64,000 nt of DNA from Nitratiruptor tergarcus DSM 16512. Its GTDB lineage: Bacteria > Campylobacterota > Campylobacteria > Campylobacterales > Nitratiruptoraceae. Within the stretch, counting starts at the first letter, position 1. Every line of letters begins with the position of its first letter. The DNA lies in the NCBI RefSeq assembly GCF_027946175.1, contig NZ_AP026671.1:868001-932000 (forward strand), written 5' to 3'. This document shows positions 45,451 through 54,314 of the stretch, piece after piece. The translations under genes were made by a program, and so were the position numbers. The notes under the pieces were generated by a model, which was not told the origin of the DNA, searched no databases, and saw only the letters and a program-made list of their open reading frames with translations.

Positions 45451-45822
45451 ATGAGACATTACGAGACACTGTTCGTGCTCAAACCAACGCTTACAGACGA
45501 AGAGAAGAAAGCGAAGTTTGACTTCATCAAAGAGGTCATAGAAAACAATGGTGGTGAAATAGTAGCCACAGAAGATGTAGGAGTAAGAAAACTTGCATAT
45601 CCAATTCAAAAGTTTGAACGTGGTCACTACTATATCATCTACTTCAAAGCTCCATCAGAGACTGTAAGAGAGCTTGAGAGAATCTATAGAATTACAGAAG
45701 ATGTTATTAGATTTCTCACTATAAAATATGAAACAAACAAAGATATCAGAGCTTGGGAAAAAATGGTTGAAAGAGCTAAAAAATTAAGCGGTCAAGCGAG
45801 CGAAGAAAAAGCAGAGGCATAA
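45451..45822 (+). CDS. rpsF: 30S ribosomal protein S6
   Basis: The 123-aa protein matches S6: [20 protein letters not shown] at the start (MRHYE), [19 protein letters not shown] and [18 protein letters not shown], with a mildly acidic C-terminal extension. S6 pairs with S18 on the 30S platform. AAAAGGAG precedes the ATG. Confidence 0.97.
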   Translation: MRHYETLFVLKPTLTDEEKKAKFDFIKEVIENNGGEIVATEDVGVRKLAYPIQKFERGHYYIIYFKAPSETVRELERIYRITEDVIRFLTIKYETNKDIRAWEKMVERAKKLSGQASEEKAEA

Positions 45823-45823
45823 A

Positions 45824-46279
45824 ATGTACAACAAAGTCATATTGGTAGGCAATCTCACAAGAGACATAGAACTCAAATATACAGGTACCGGAATGGCTAT
45901 TGCAAAAACAGCAATTGCCACAAATAGAAGATTCAAAACACAAGCAGGAGAGCAAAAAGAAGAGGTCTGTTTCATAGACATTACTCTTTTTGGAAGAGCT
46001 GCAGAGATTGCCAACCAATATTTGAGCAAAGGAAGCAAGGTTTTAGTAGAGGGAAGGCTGATTTTTGAGCAATGGACTGATCAAAGCGGCAACAAGAGAT
46101 CCAAACACTCTGTAGCTGTTGATAATATGCAGATGCTAGGGCGAAGTGAAGATCGCTCTTCAAGCACCTCTTATGAAAAGCCAGCCTCATACGCTCAACC
46201 AGCACAAGCCAAAGAGGCTCCTGCAAAAGAGCCTGAAATACCAGAAATCGATATCGATGAAGATGAAATTCCATTTTAG
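45824..46279 (+). CDS. ssb: Single-stranded DNA-binding protein SSB
   Basis: The 151-aa protein has an OB fold (MYNKVILVGNLTRDIELKYT, FIDITLFGRAAEIANQYLSKGSKV) and a disordered tail ending DIDEDEIPF, the acidic tip that docks repair and replication proteins. It follows rpsF by one base and precedes rpsR by 13, the classic cluster. Confidence 0.97.
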   Translation: MYNKVILVGNLTRDIELKYTGTGMAIAKTAIATNRRFKTQAGEQKEEVCFIDITLFGRAAEIANQYLSKGSKVLVEGRLIFEQWTDQSGNKRSKHSVAVDNMQMLGRSEDRSSSTSYEKPASYAQPAQAKEAPAKEPEIPEIDIDEDEIPF

Positions 46280-46292
46280 AAAGGACTAAAAA

Positions 46293-46568
46293 GTGGCAGA
46301 AAAAAGAAGATTCAAAAAAAGAACATGTAAATACTGTGAACAAAAAGTTGAATATATTGACTATAAAGATATAGAACTCATCAAGCATACTCTCAGCGAG
46401 CGTTATAAAATCATGCCAAGACGCCTCACTGGAAACTGCAAAAAGCACCAAGAGATGGTCGAAGAGGCAATCAAGAGAGCAAGACATGCTGCACTTGTTC
46501 CATATATTGTAGATAGAAAAAGAGTTGTACCTAACCCTTGGGAAGAACTGCAGCCAATCTACAAATAA
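46293..46568 (+). CDS. rpsR: 30S ribosomal protein S18
   Basis: The 91-aa protein has the S18 core ([31 protein letters not shown], from residue 24) plus a CKYCEQK N-terminus that looks like a zinc-binding cysteine pair. Start is GTG after AAAGGAC. It forms a heterodimer with S6. Confidence 0.96.
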   Translation: MAEKRRFKKRTCKYCEQKVEYIDYKDIELIKHTLSERYKIMPRRLTGNCKKHQEMVEEAIKRARHAALVPYIVDRKRVVPNPWEELQPIYK

Positions 46569-46571
46569 GCT

Positions 46572-48422
46572 TCAGGGGCTTATCGCCCCTTTAAACATAT
46601 TTTGCATGCATTCCACATAGACAAATTTCTGATCTCCAATATCTTCTTTAAAATCAGCTATATCGCAATACTCTTTACCAAAAAAACGATTTATACTATT
46701 TGTAGTATATGAGAGCATCTTCATATGTAAAGTAGGAGACTGCGAATAACTTGGAAAATCTACAATGCTTTTTTGTATAATCTGATAAAGTTTTTCATTT
46801 GTAAAATCGATCATGCTCTCTTTACTATATGTTACAATAATTTTACCTTCGAAATCTTCCCATATTTTCCTAAAATCTTCAAAAAGCTCTGCAGGAAGCT
46901 TATCAATATTTTTGAAAACCATAATATCAAAAATGTCAAATTGGCTGAGACTCATATCTTCATCTGCTAAATTTTCACATGGAACCACACAAAAAGGCAA
47001 AGTGCGAAAGGAGTACTCATCACTATTTAAAAATCGTTCCAAAACCAGATGCGTATAATAGGCATCTTCATATCGTACTGCTAAACGTTGAGCCTCTTTG
47101 TCAAAAATATTCAGTGAACGAGTAAAATATTCAGCATATATATTTTTGCCTAAAAAGTTTTCTATTGTATAAGCTAATGTTGGATATTCACAATGTTTAA
47201 TCTGTTTTTGAGAACCCATTTTATGGAGCTTACTATTTACACTATCTACAATACCATCGAGAAACTCTTTTGCCTCTTTGAGATTAAATCCAAAACGTCG
47301 CAAACGACTTAAAAGAATATAGCCGCTAGATTGATCTTTTGCAAGTATAAACTTTTGTGTCAAGATAGCCAGATATGCTACATATGCAAATTTAAGTTTT
47401 CTCTCACTTAGTGTTACAGGAAAGTTGATTTCTAGCTGTGGATAGAGCATGAGATTTGCAAAAACAAATCCATCATAAATATACTGGAATAATTCAAGTG
47501 TATCTACAAAATAGAGCTTGCATACTTCCAATATATCTGTAGCCACCCGACTCCGCTCTAATATTCTCATTTCAAACTCAAAAAGCTCTTTTGCACTTGT
47601 ATAACTAGCTCCTAAATCGCTATCCATTTTCGCCATCAATACTGCACCTATATAGGACATTGCTAGGAGCGATTCACCCTCTCCTTTAATATCATTAAAA
47701 GGAAGAAGAGGAGCCAGTCTTTTGAAAATATTACTGAGCAAAATATTATATATTTCAAAATCAGCAAAATTGATAAGGTATTTATTTGTAAGATTGATAT
47801 CATAGTGTACATATTCATACACAAGCTCTTTAACCTCTTCAAAACCTAAGCGAGCAATTGCTACTTTTACATCACTCACCTGTGCAGCGCGTGCTCGCTC
47901 AATAGAATTAGCACGTTTGAGAATCATCTCTTGGAGTTTTGGTATCGATGCAATATGGCGCTGAAATTTTTCAATAGTCGCATTAGGATCATCAAGATCA
48001 AGCATTAATGAAATAACGGCCTTGTTTGTTTCAATATCTTTATCTCTAACGACGAGCTCTTTATCAAAAATTGTTTTTGATACAAATTCACTAGTTTTTG
48101 GCATAAAAAGATGGTTTTGAATCAACTCTTGAGATACATCACATTGCAGACAAAAACCAATTTTTTTACTTTGTGGAGCACAAACTTCAGCATCACATGT
48201 AAGTTCAGCAAACTTAAGATCTACAAAATCCCCATATCCCAAATTTGCCTCTTTTACATAAATCCCAACACTTTTTTTAGATATATCTGTTATTTCCCCA
48301 TACTGCGTGGATAGATTTTGGACTATATACCTCTCTTCTCCTCTTTGATTAAGTATTTTTTCTTCAGTAACCTCAACTTCTTCTTTTTTCTCTTTCTTTT
48401 TTCCAAAACCAAATAGCGCCAT
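46572..48422 (-). CDS. PilZ-like/HDOD-domain signalling protein
   Basis: The 616-aa cytoplasmic protein has a short charged N-terminus, a PilZ-like region (RGEER at 27-31, an RxxxR; then DISKKSVG near 47-54, a divergent D/NxSxxG) and an HDOD domain (LDLDDPNATIEKFQRHIASIPKLQEMILKRAN). The rest is a helical region of unknown family (SGYILLSRLRRFGFNLKEAKEFL). HDOD proteins lack phosphodiesterase activity but regulate motility or stress. Only the N-terminal half is assigned. Confidence 0.7.
   Translation of the reverse strand: MALFGFGKKKEKKEEVEVTEEKILNQRGEERYIVQNLSTQYGEITDISKKSVGIYVKEANLGYGDFVDLKFAELTCDAEVCAPQSKKIGFCLQCDVSQELIQNHLFMPKTSEFVSKTIFDKELVVRDKDIETNKAVISLMLDLDDPNATIEKFQRHIASIPKLQEMILKRANSIERARAAQVSDVKVAIARLGFEEVKELVYEYVHYDINLTNKYLINFADFEIYNILLSNIFKRLAPLLPFNDIKGEGESLLAMSYIGAVLMAKMDSDLGASYTSAKELFEFEMRILERSRVATDILEVCKLYFVDTLELFQYIYDGFVFANLMLYPQLEINFPVTLSERKLKFAYVAYLAILTQKFILAKDQSSGYILLSRLRRFGFNLKEAKEFLDGIVDSVNSKLHKMGSQKQIKHCEYPTLAYTIENFLGKNIYAEYFTRSLNIFDKEAQRLAVRYEDAYYTHLVLERFLNSDEYSFRTLPFCVVPCENLADEDMSLSQFDIFDIMVFKNIDKLPAELFEDFRKIWEDFEGKIIVTYSKESMIDFTNEKLYQIIQKSIVDFPSYSQSPTLHMKMLSYTTNSINRFFGKEYCDIADFKEDIGDQKFVYVECMQNMFKGAISP
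46574..46590. terminator. Bidirectional terminator between rpsR and the HDOD gene
   Basis: AGGGGC / GCCCCT with a 5-nt loop lies between the two converging genes and overlaps the HDOD stop codon. A short T-run follows on the + strand (TTTAAA), and AAGCTT precedes it, so both directions have only weak T-tracts. Confidence 0.55.
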
Positions 48423-48423
48423 A

Positions 48424-49101
48424 CTATTTTCCCTTCCATGTCATCAAAACTTTATCCGCTTCTTCACCATATAAAGATATAAAGTCTATATCTATAAGTT
48501 CCAATCCCAACTTCTTCAAAAAACCCATTTCATGATAATACTGTACAATTTCTTCTGCCTCTTTTTTATAGCAGCTATCTCTTTTTTCAAAAAGATAGAT
48601 TTTAGTTATCAATCTATTATCGGCAAATTCAGCATCTATCGCAACAAATTGTTCATCATTATCAATAATTAAAGATCCTTGTGCAATCTCTTCAAATCCA
48701 TAAAGGGTATTCATATCACATATAAAATAACCACCCTTTTTCAAAAGATTCTTCACACAAACGAAAAATTTTGCAAGCTCCTCTTTATCAAGATAATTGA
48801 TAACATCAAAAACTGCTGTGGCTGCTTCATACTTTCTATCCAACTGGCATATGTCACCATGATATACCTGCAATCCTGCTTTCTTTGCACGCTCTACCAT
48901 TACTCTACTAACATCGATGCCTTCAGGCTCAAAACCTGCATTTTTTGCCAATTGCATAAATGCCCCGCTCCCACACCCAATATCAAGAAAATTTTTTATA
49001 CCAAGCTCTGAAAGCTTATCTAAAAAGACCTCATAGAGTTTTTGTTTTTCCTCTTCAAATCCTAAAAGCGGCTCAATTTTCCCATAGAGATCAAGCCCCA
49101 C
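48424..49101 (-). CDS. Class I SAM-dependent methyltransferase, target unknown
   Basis: The 225-aa protein has LDIGCGSGAFMQLAKNAGFEPEGIDVSRVMVERAKK (motifs I and II), a mid-domain FDVINYLD, and a C-terminal strand typical of small-molecule or ubiquinone-type methyltransferases. The acceptor is unknown. It overlaps hisG by 11 bases, and precedes the HDOD gene by one base. Confidence 0.75.
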   Translation of the reverse strand: MGLDLYGKIEPLLGFEEEKQKLYEVFLDKLSELGIKNFLDIGCGSGAFMQLAKNAGFEPEGIDVSRVMVERAKKAGLQVYHGDICQLDRKYEAATAVFDVINYLDKEELAKFFVCVKNLLKKGGYFICDMNTLYGFEEIAQGSLIIDNDEQFVAIDAEFADNRLITKIYLFEKRDSCYKKEAEEIVQYYHEMGFLKKLGLELIDIDFISLYGEEADKVLMTWKGK

Positions 49102-49708
49102 CCAAAGCCTCCTGCAACTGCTGGCGTAGCGCTAAAATTTTCTCTTTCTTATCATAGAAACTATTTTTATTAGCAATAAAATAGGCACTGCTTTGCATAA
49201 TAGTTAAAGCTGGTTTAAGACCATTTTGTTTCATTGTCTCGCCAGTTTCGACAATATCTACAATCATATCAGCTAGTCCCACCAAAGGAGCAAGCTCAAT
49301 AGAGCCGTAGAGTTTAATAATCTCCACTGGAATCGCTTTTTTGCTAAAAAACTCTCTTGTAATGTTCTCCATCTTCGTAGCAACTCTATAACTTGGCTTA
49401 TTAAATGTAAGCTCTTCATCTTCTTTGATACCAATACTTACACTGCAAGCACCAAAACCAAGATCCAGAAGTCTTACGAGATCGAGCCCTTTTTCTTCAA
49501 GCACATCAAGTCCCACAACACCAAGGTCTGCTGCTTGATGATAAACATAGGTTGGAACATCTTGATTGCGTACACGTAAAAAACGAAAATCATCTATCTC
49601 TAAAATAAGTTTTCTCTCTCCAAATCGAAACTCTTTTGCAAATATTTTTTCAAAAAGAGCCAATGAGTCATCACCAATACGCCCTTTAGGCAGTGCGATC
49701 GTTAACAT
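49091..49708 (-). CDS. hisG: ATP phosphoribosyltransferase HisG (short form)
   Basis: HisG begins histidine synthesis. The 205-aa protein is the short form, which lacks the C-terminal regulatory domain and normally requires HisZ. Diagnostic blocks are LTIALPKGRIGDDSLALFEK, RNQDVPTYVYHQAADLGVVG and VGLADMIVDIVETGETMKQNGL. No hisZ is in the window. Overlaps coaX by 7 bases. Confidence 0.96.
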   Translation of the reverse strand: MLTIALPKGRIGDDSLALFEKIFAKEFRFGERKLILEIDDFRFLRVRNQDVPTYVYHQAADLGVVGLDVLEEKGLDLVRLLDLGFGACSVSIGIKEDEELTFNKPSYRVATKMENITREFFSKKAIPVEIIKLYGSIELAPLVGLADMIVDIVETGETMKQNGLKPALTIMQSSAYFIANKNSFYDKKEKILALRQQLQEALGGA

Positions 49709-50316
49709 AAACCTTTCCTTTGTACCAGTTTTTCTAAATGTTTAAAAAGTAGTAATGGATCATATAGCGCTTCAGGAATATAGTGATGGAGCAACTCCCC
49801 ATCACCACCTGTTATATAGATCCTCATATCAAACTGCTTTATTGCAAGAATAATTGGCTTTATAATTCCATAACTTATAGCTGTAAGTGTATTTTGCGGT
49901 AAATGTGTTAAATCTACTTGTTGTAATGTATTAATCGCTAGTCTACTTGAAATCTCTGCAAAATCTCTTTGCAAAAAGCGAATTCCCGGTATTATAAAAC
50001 CACCTTTATGTCTGCCTTTTTCCATCACATCTACTGTTATTGCACTTCCAGCATCTACAATCACACCTTCTTCAACTCCCCAACACAAAGCTTTACGGTC
50101 AACACCTAAACCTCTATAAGATGTATCAAGAGTAATATATTGCTCCAAGTTAATCCAGTTTTCAAACTCTTCTAAAAGCTTTTCTACTTTGGGGTTGACA
50201 TTGATAAAGCAAACTTTTTGCCTCCTATACTGCTCAATTTGCGTAATAGGTATACGCTTAAGTTCTTTTCCATCATAAAATTTTGCAAAACTATTGCCTA
50301 TATCACACAATAGCAT
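49702..50316 (-). CDS. coaX: Type III pantothenate kinase CoaX
   Basis: CoaX phosphorylates pantothenate in CoA synthesis. The 204-aa protein, shorter than the 250-aa average as in this phylum, has LLCDIGNSFAKFYDG (phosphate-binding DxGN), YRGLGVDRKALCW, VIVDAGSAITVDVME and GGFIIPG, the ASKHA motifs. It overlaps hisG by 7 and the next gene by 14 bases. Confidence 0.92.
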   Translation of the reverse strand: MLLCDIGNSFAKFYDGKELKRIPITQIEQYRRQKVCFINVNPKVEKLLEEFENWINLEQYITLDTSYRGLGVDRKALCWGVEEGVIVDAGSAITVDVMEKGRHKGGFIIPGIRFLQRDFAEISSRLAINTLQQVDLTHLPQNTLTAISYGIIKPIILAIKQFDMRIYITGGDGELLHHYIPEALYDPLLLFKHLEKLVQRKGLC

Positions 50317-50626
50317 CTACTCTCCAACCAACCTCTTGCAAATACTCTTTTGCTTTGGAGCAAAGGGGAGCATGATAGAGGAGGTATTTGTAGCGAAATC
50401 CATGCTTAACAGGAAGGCTTTGCACTAATTCCTCATAACTTTTTGCATCTTTAAACAAAATTCTGCTTTTACGATCTACATATACTATTACATAGTACTT
50501 TTTATGAGTATCTAAACCTATATAGATTTCTAAACGCTTTTTAATGCCAAGTTTTTTTAAATCAAGCTTTGTAAATTTTTCAAAAACAATACCCTTTTTG
50601 CGAAAAAAATCTACCAATTCTCTCAT
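50303..50626 (-). CDS. Conserved-type hypothetical protein between coaX and the lipoprotein
   Basis: The 107-aa basic protein includes KFTKLDLKKLGIKKRLEIYIG and YYVIVYVDRKSRILFKDAKS (strand-helix pattern, mixed alpha/beta). No signal, membrane helix or motif is recognised. It overlaps coaX by 14 bases and the lipoprotein gene by 4, so expression is coupled to both. Confidence 0.6.
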   Translation of the reverse strand: MRELVDFFRKKGIVFEKFTKLDLKKLGIKKRLEIYIGLDTHKKYYVIVYVDRKSRILFKDAKSYEELVQSLPVKHGFRYKYLLYHAPLCSKAKEYLQEVGWRVDAIV

Positions 50627-51624
50627 AGTTTTTTGAGTTCGAAATAGTTATTGTCATAGAATATTTTATCTTTGGATGTAAAGATATACTCCTCTATACC
50701 ACTTGGAAATCCAAAGATATTAGAAACACGCAGATCTTTATCAACAGCAATAATATAGCCCTCTTTTTCCACTACATAGATATACTCTCCATATACTGCA
50801 CCTGTAAAATGTGCAAAAGGATATTTTCTTCTCTTCATGATATTTAGTTGCGGATCAGTGAGAATTATCTCTCCATCTTTTGTGAGAAGATATACTCTTC
50901 CTTTTGCATAAAGCACATCACTAAGAGACAAATCCAATGTATTTGAAAATGTTGGGCTTACCGAAATAATTTTATTGGGTGTGGCTGCAATGAGCTTTTC
51001 ATCTATTACATCGAGAAAAATCACATTATTAAAATGTTTTTTTGTACCAACTATGAGAGTGCGAAGCTCTTTGCCTGTAGGATCTACAACAACAAGTTTT
51101 CCATCAAGTGTTGGAAAAACTGTAAGTTGTCCAAGAAAAAAAGGATTAGCTATTTTTGTATCCACAGCTATGCTCTTGCCTTGCTCTGTTGCATAAATAA
51201 CATGTTTGCCTACAATATCGTAAAGCATCAAAGAGTTATCATCAAATACAAGTGCAACTCTTTTATCTTTTGTAATATTTGCTGCAATAGGTGATCGCAT
51301 TGTAAAGTGTTTTTGCAATACTTTTTTATGAGATTTGCTATCAATGATAAGTAGATCACCACACTTATTTGCAGCTATATAGTAACCATTACTCTTATTT
51401 ATAAAAAGATACCCCTTTGGTAATCTATAATTTTCTAAACCATCTTTGGAAATAAACTCTCCATCTTCAAGAGTTGCTCCATCACGCAAAACATCCACTA
51501 TAGGTGCTGGCAATTTCCCATCAAAATCCACATACCCCGCTATCTCTTTTGGCTCAAAATATCTTTTGCTGCTACATCCTACAAAAAGAAGCAACGAAAG
51601 AGCAAAAAGTATCAACTTTCTCAT
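50623..51624 (-). CDS. BamB-like beta-propeller lipoprotein
   Basis: The 333-aa protein has a lipoprotein signal (RKLILFALSLLLFVGCSSK, acylated cysteine C17) and repeated beta-strand segments (for example KLVVVDPTGKELRTLIV and YIIAVDKDLRVSNIF) suggesting a beta propeller of the PQQ or BamB type. In E. coli, bamB sits next to yfgM, and a YfgM-like gene precedes this one, overlapping by 4 bases, so an outer-membrane assembly role is likely though unproven. The propeller is more divergent than E. coli BamB. Confidence 0.7.
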   Translation of the reverse strand: MRKLILFALSLLLFVGCSSKRYFEPKEIAGYVDFDGKLPAPIVDVLRDGATLEDGEFISKDGLENYRLPKGYLFINKSNGYYIAANKCGDLLIIDSKSHKKVLQKHFTMRSPIAANITKDKRVALVFDDNSLMLYDIVGKHVIYATEQGKSIAVDTKIANPFFLGQLTVFPTLDGKLVVVDPTGKELRTLIVGTKKHFNNVIFLDVIDEKLIAATPNKIISVSPTFSNTLDLSLSDVLYAKGRVYLLTKDGEIILTDPQLNIMKRRKYPFAHFTGAVYGEYIYVVEKEGYIIAVDKDLRVSNIFGFPSGIEEYIFTSKDKIFYDNNYFELKKL

Positions 51625-52226
51625 TTTTTTACCTTTGCACCGTAGTGTCCAAGAAGCAGAGCATAAGGATATGCAGTAGAAGATTTATCAATATTTTCGA
51701 TTTTCTTGCGTCCTACAGCTATTGCATCTTTCATGAAATCCATATAAGCACTATCTAAATATGCAAAATCACGTAAAATTGCATCAGAATTATTTGCATA
51801 TCGTTCAAGCGCTTTGCTATCTTTTTTGATAACTGCGATATGGTATTTTGCAAGATCTCCAAGTACTCTATCATCTCCATTTGCAATCTTTTGGAGTGCT
51901 TCTATATCATTTTTCTCTATAGCTTTTTGATAGATATAAAGTGCATATAGTTTGGGATTTTTGTTTTTAAGAGTTTGTAAAGCTTCTTTATCCTGAGGAT
52001 TTTGTAATAGAGAATTGTACGCAGCATTACTTACTTCGAGATTATGTGTTTTCATCATATCGTAACCAACATACCCCAAAAACCCTATAACTACAAGAAC
52101 CACCAGAGCTGTTATCTTTTTTTTATGTTTTTTATAAAACTTTTCTGCTTTTATTACCGATTCTAAAAACTTCTCCTCACTATCCAGCTCTTTTTTTATA
52201 TATTCAATATTATCTTTTGTACTCAA
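51621..52226 (-). CDS. YfgM-like inner-membrane protein with TPR-type repeats
   Basis: The 201-aa protein has a short cytoplasmic start, one membrane helix at about 38-55 (ITALVVLVVIGFLGYVGY), and a periplasmic helical region resembling TPR repeats (AYNSLLQNPQDKEALQTL and so on). YfgM ancillary proteins bind the Sec translocon. Start is TTG at 52226 with AAGGAGTGACA; the frame is open to 52271 without an SD. Pairs with the BamB-like gene. Confidence 0.7.
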   Translation of the reverse strand: MSTKDNIEYIKKELDSEEKFLESVIKAEKFYKKHKKKITALVVLVVIGFLGYVGYDMMKTHNLEVSNAAYNSLLQNPQDKEALQTLKNKNPKLYALYIYQKAIEKNDIEALQKIANGDDRVLGDLAKYHIAVIKKDSKALERYANNSDAILRDFAYLDSAYMDFMKDAIAVGRKKIENIDKSSTAYPYALLLGHYGAKVKK

Positions 52227-52312
52227 TGTCACTCCTTCAATAAATTCACCTAATATTATCAAACAAAACATTATTTTATGGTAAAATACGAAAAATTTTA
52301 CGAAGGTTTGGG

Positions 52313-52606
52313 ATGAAAAAGATCGATGAAAATCTGCTCCAAAGGCTGCAAACTCTCAGTATGATTCAGATAAAAGATGAAAACAGAGATCGCATTCTCG
52401 AAGATCTCAATAAATTCTTAGAATTTGTAGATGTTTTAGATGAGCTTGATATATCTTCATACGCAGCTACGTACAGTCCAATAGAAGCAAGTGCTCCTCT
52501 TCGCAAAGATATTCCGCAAAACCAGAGTGAGATCGGACAAAAAATCTTACGCAATGCACCAAAAAGTGAAGATGACTTTTTTATTGTCCCTAAAATAATC
52601 GAATAG
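52313..52606 (+). CDS. gatC: Asp-tRNA(Asn)/Glu-tRNA(Gln) amidotransferase subunit GatC
   Basis: The 97-aa protein is the small subunit of the GatCAB complex: MKKIDENLLQRLQTLSMIQI, RILEDLNKFLEFVDVLDEL, PLRKDIPQNQ and FIVPKIIE match the family. It is needed to make Gln-tRNA and Asn-tRNA indirectly. gatA and gatB are not adjacent. Precedes pilT by 7 bases. Confidence 0.92.
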   Translation: MKKIDENLLQRLQTLSMIQIKDENRDRILEDLNKFLEFVDVLDELDISSYAATYSPIEASAPLRKDIPQNQSEIGQKILRNAPKSEDDFFIVPKIIE

Positions 52607-52613
52607 GACATTT

Positions 52614-53675
52614 ATGGTAGATATCAACTCTTTACTCAAAACTGTTGTTGCGCATAAAGCTTCAGATCTCCATTTGGTTTTTGGGAGTGAACCGCAAGTA
52701 AGAATCGATGGAAGACTTATCCCACTCAATCTTCCTGTCTTAACTGGCAAAGAGATACAAACATTGTGCTACTCTCTCTTAACTGATAAACAAAAGAAAG
52801 AGTTTGAAGAAAATTATGAGCTTGATTTTGCCTTCAGTATCCCCAATGTTGGACGTTTCCGTGCAAACTATTACAAAACTTTAGGAGAAGTTGCAGCTGC
52901 ATTTCGTATTATTCCACAAGAAATTCCAAGTATTGATGATTTGGGACAGCCTCCTATATTTAAAGATATTATTAAACGAGAAAAGGGACTCATACTTGTC
53001 ACTGGTCCTACTGGAAGTGGTAAATCAACTACTCTCGCTGCAATGCTTAATGAAATTAACAATGTCGAGCATAAGCATATAATTACTATAGAAGATCCTG
53101 TTGAGTTTATACATAAAAATAAAAAATCCCTCTTTTCCCACCGCGAGTTAGGATTTGATACAAAAAGTTTTGCAGTCGCGCTCAAATATGCCTTGCGTGA
53201 AGATCCCGATGTCATATTGATTGGAGAGATGCGAGATCGTGAAACAATCAAAGCAGCCCTCACTGCAGCTGAAACTGGTCACTTGGTATTTGGGACCCTC
53301 CATACCAACTCTGCACCTCAAACTATCAATAGAATTATAGATGTTTTTGGTGGTGATGAGCAACCACAAATAAGAGCACAACTCTCCACAAGTCTTGTGG
53401 CTGTTATATCCCAAGCACTTTTGCCAAAAATTGAAGGTGGAAGAGTAGCTGTTTATGAAATCCTCGTCAACAATCCAGCTATCGCAAACCTTATTCGAGA
53501 AAACAAAATACACCAGATCTATTCACAAATGCAGTTAGGGCAGCAACAAACAGGTATGCAAACACAAACAAAAGTTTTACAAAAACTCCTCTTACAAAAA
53601 GTAATAGACAAAGAGACTGCAATAAAATTCTCTAATAGACCAGAAGAGTTAATGAACTTTATAAAAAATCTTTAA
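52614..53675 (+). CDS. pilT: Type IV pilus retraction ATPase PilT
   Basis: This 353-aa hexameric ATPase drives pilus retraction, with roles in twitching and DNA uptake. It has Walker A GPTGSGKST (131-139), the Asp box EDPVEFIHKNKKS, Walker B DPDVILIGEMRD and the His box GHLVFGTLHTNSAPQTINRIID. The C-terminus lacks the AIRxG-type motif typical of PilT and shows QMQLGQQQTGMQT instead. Adjacent to gatC and cvpA. With dprA it supports natural transformation. Confidence 0.9.
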   Translation: MVDINSLLKTVVAHKASDLHLVFGSEPQVRIDGRLIPLNLPVLTGKEIQTLCYSLLTDKQKKEFEENYELDFAFSIPNVGRFRANYYKTLGEVAAAFRIIPQEIPSIDDLGQPPIFKDIIKREKGLILVTGPTGSGKSTTLAAMLNEINNVEHKHIITIEDPVEFIHKNKKSLFSHRELGFDTKSFAVALKYALREDPDVILIGEMRDRETIKAALTAAETGHLVFGTLHTNSAPQTINRIIDVFGGDEQPQIRAQLSTSLVAVISQALLPKIEGGRVAVYEILVNNPAIANLIRENKIHQIYSQMQLGQQQTGMQTQTKVLQKLLLQKVIDKETAIKFSNRPEELMNFIKNL

Positions 53676-53684
53676 AGGAAATAG

Positions 53685-54314
53685 ATGACGTTTGACTATT
53701 TCGATCTCATCATTGGCGCACTCATTATCTTTTTAGGACTCAAAGGTATCATAGACGGTTTTATAAAAGAGTTTTTTGGATTAGCAGGAATTATTGGTGG
53801 TATATACTATGGCTCACGCTATGCAGAGAGTGTAGGGAATTGGATTAGTGATAACCTCTATCACATAAAAAATGAAGCAGCACTCACTTTCGTAGGGTTT
53901 CTTGCTGCACTATTTGCAATCTGGATCGGGATGGTAATACTAGGAAATCTTATAACCAAACTGACACATGCAAGTGGAATGGGGTTTTTTAACAAACTTC
54001 TTGGCCTTCTATTTGGTTGGGCAAAAATTTTTCTCATCTTCTCTGTCATCATATATGCAATTTCTAGCATTGAAATAACAAAAAAAGTGCTAGAGAAATA
54101 TACTAAAAACTCTATTCTCTATCCTCTTCTTGTACAAACAGGAAGCTATATAATCAAACTTAAACCAGAAGATTTCGTTTCTCCAAATGTACAAAAACAG
54201 GGAAAAGAGTTTACGAAAAAGGTCTCAAATGACGTGCAAGAGAGTGCAGTAGAAACAGCTAAAAAAAGTGCTATAAAAGCAATAGAGCAAAATATATCGA
54301 AGGAGAAGCATTGA
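53685..54314 (+). CDS. CvpA-family membrane protein
   Basis: The 209-aa protein has four N-terminal membrane helices ([22 protein letters not shown], then [19 protein letters not shown]) in the CvpA pattern and a C-terminal charged helical tail ([23 protein letters not shown]). CvpA influences colicin V production or envelope maintenance in E. coli. Its stop overlaps the TTG of lysS by 4 bases. Confidence 0.85.
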   Translation: MTFDYFDLIIGALIIFLGLKGIIDGFIKEFFGLAGIIGGIYYGSRYAESVGNWISDNLYHIKNEAALTFVGFLAALFAIWIGMVILGNLITKLTHASGMGFFNKLLGLLFGWAKIFLIFSVIIYAISSIEITKKVLEKYTKNSILYPLLVQTGSYIIKLKPEDFVSPNVQKQGKEFTKKVSNDVQESAVETAKKSAIKAIEQNISKEKH

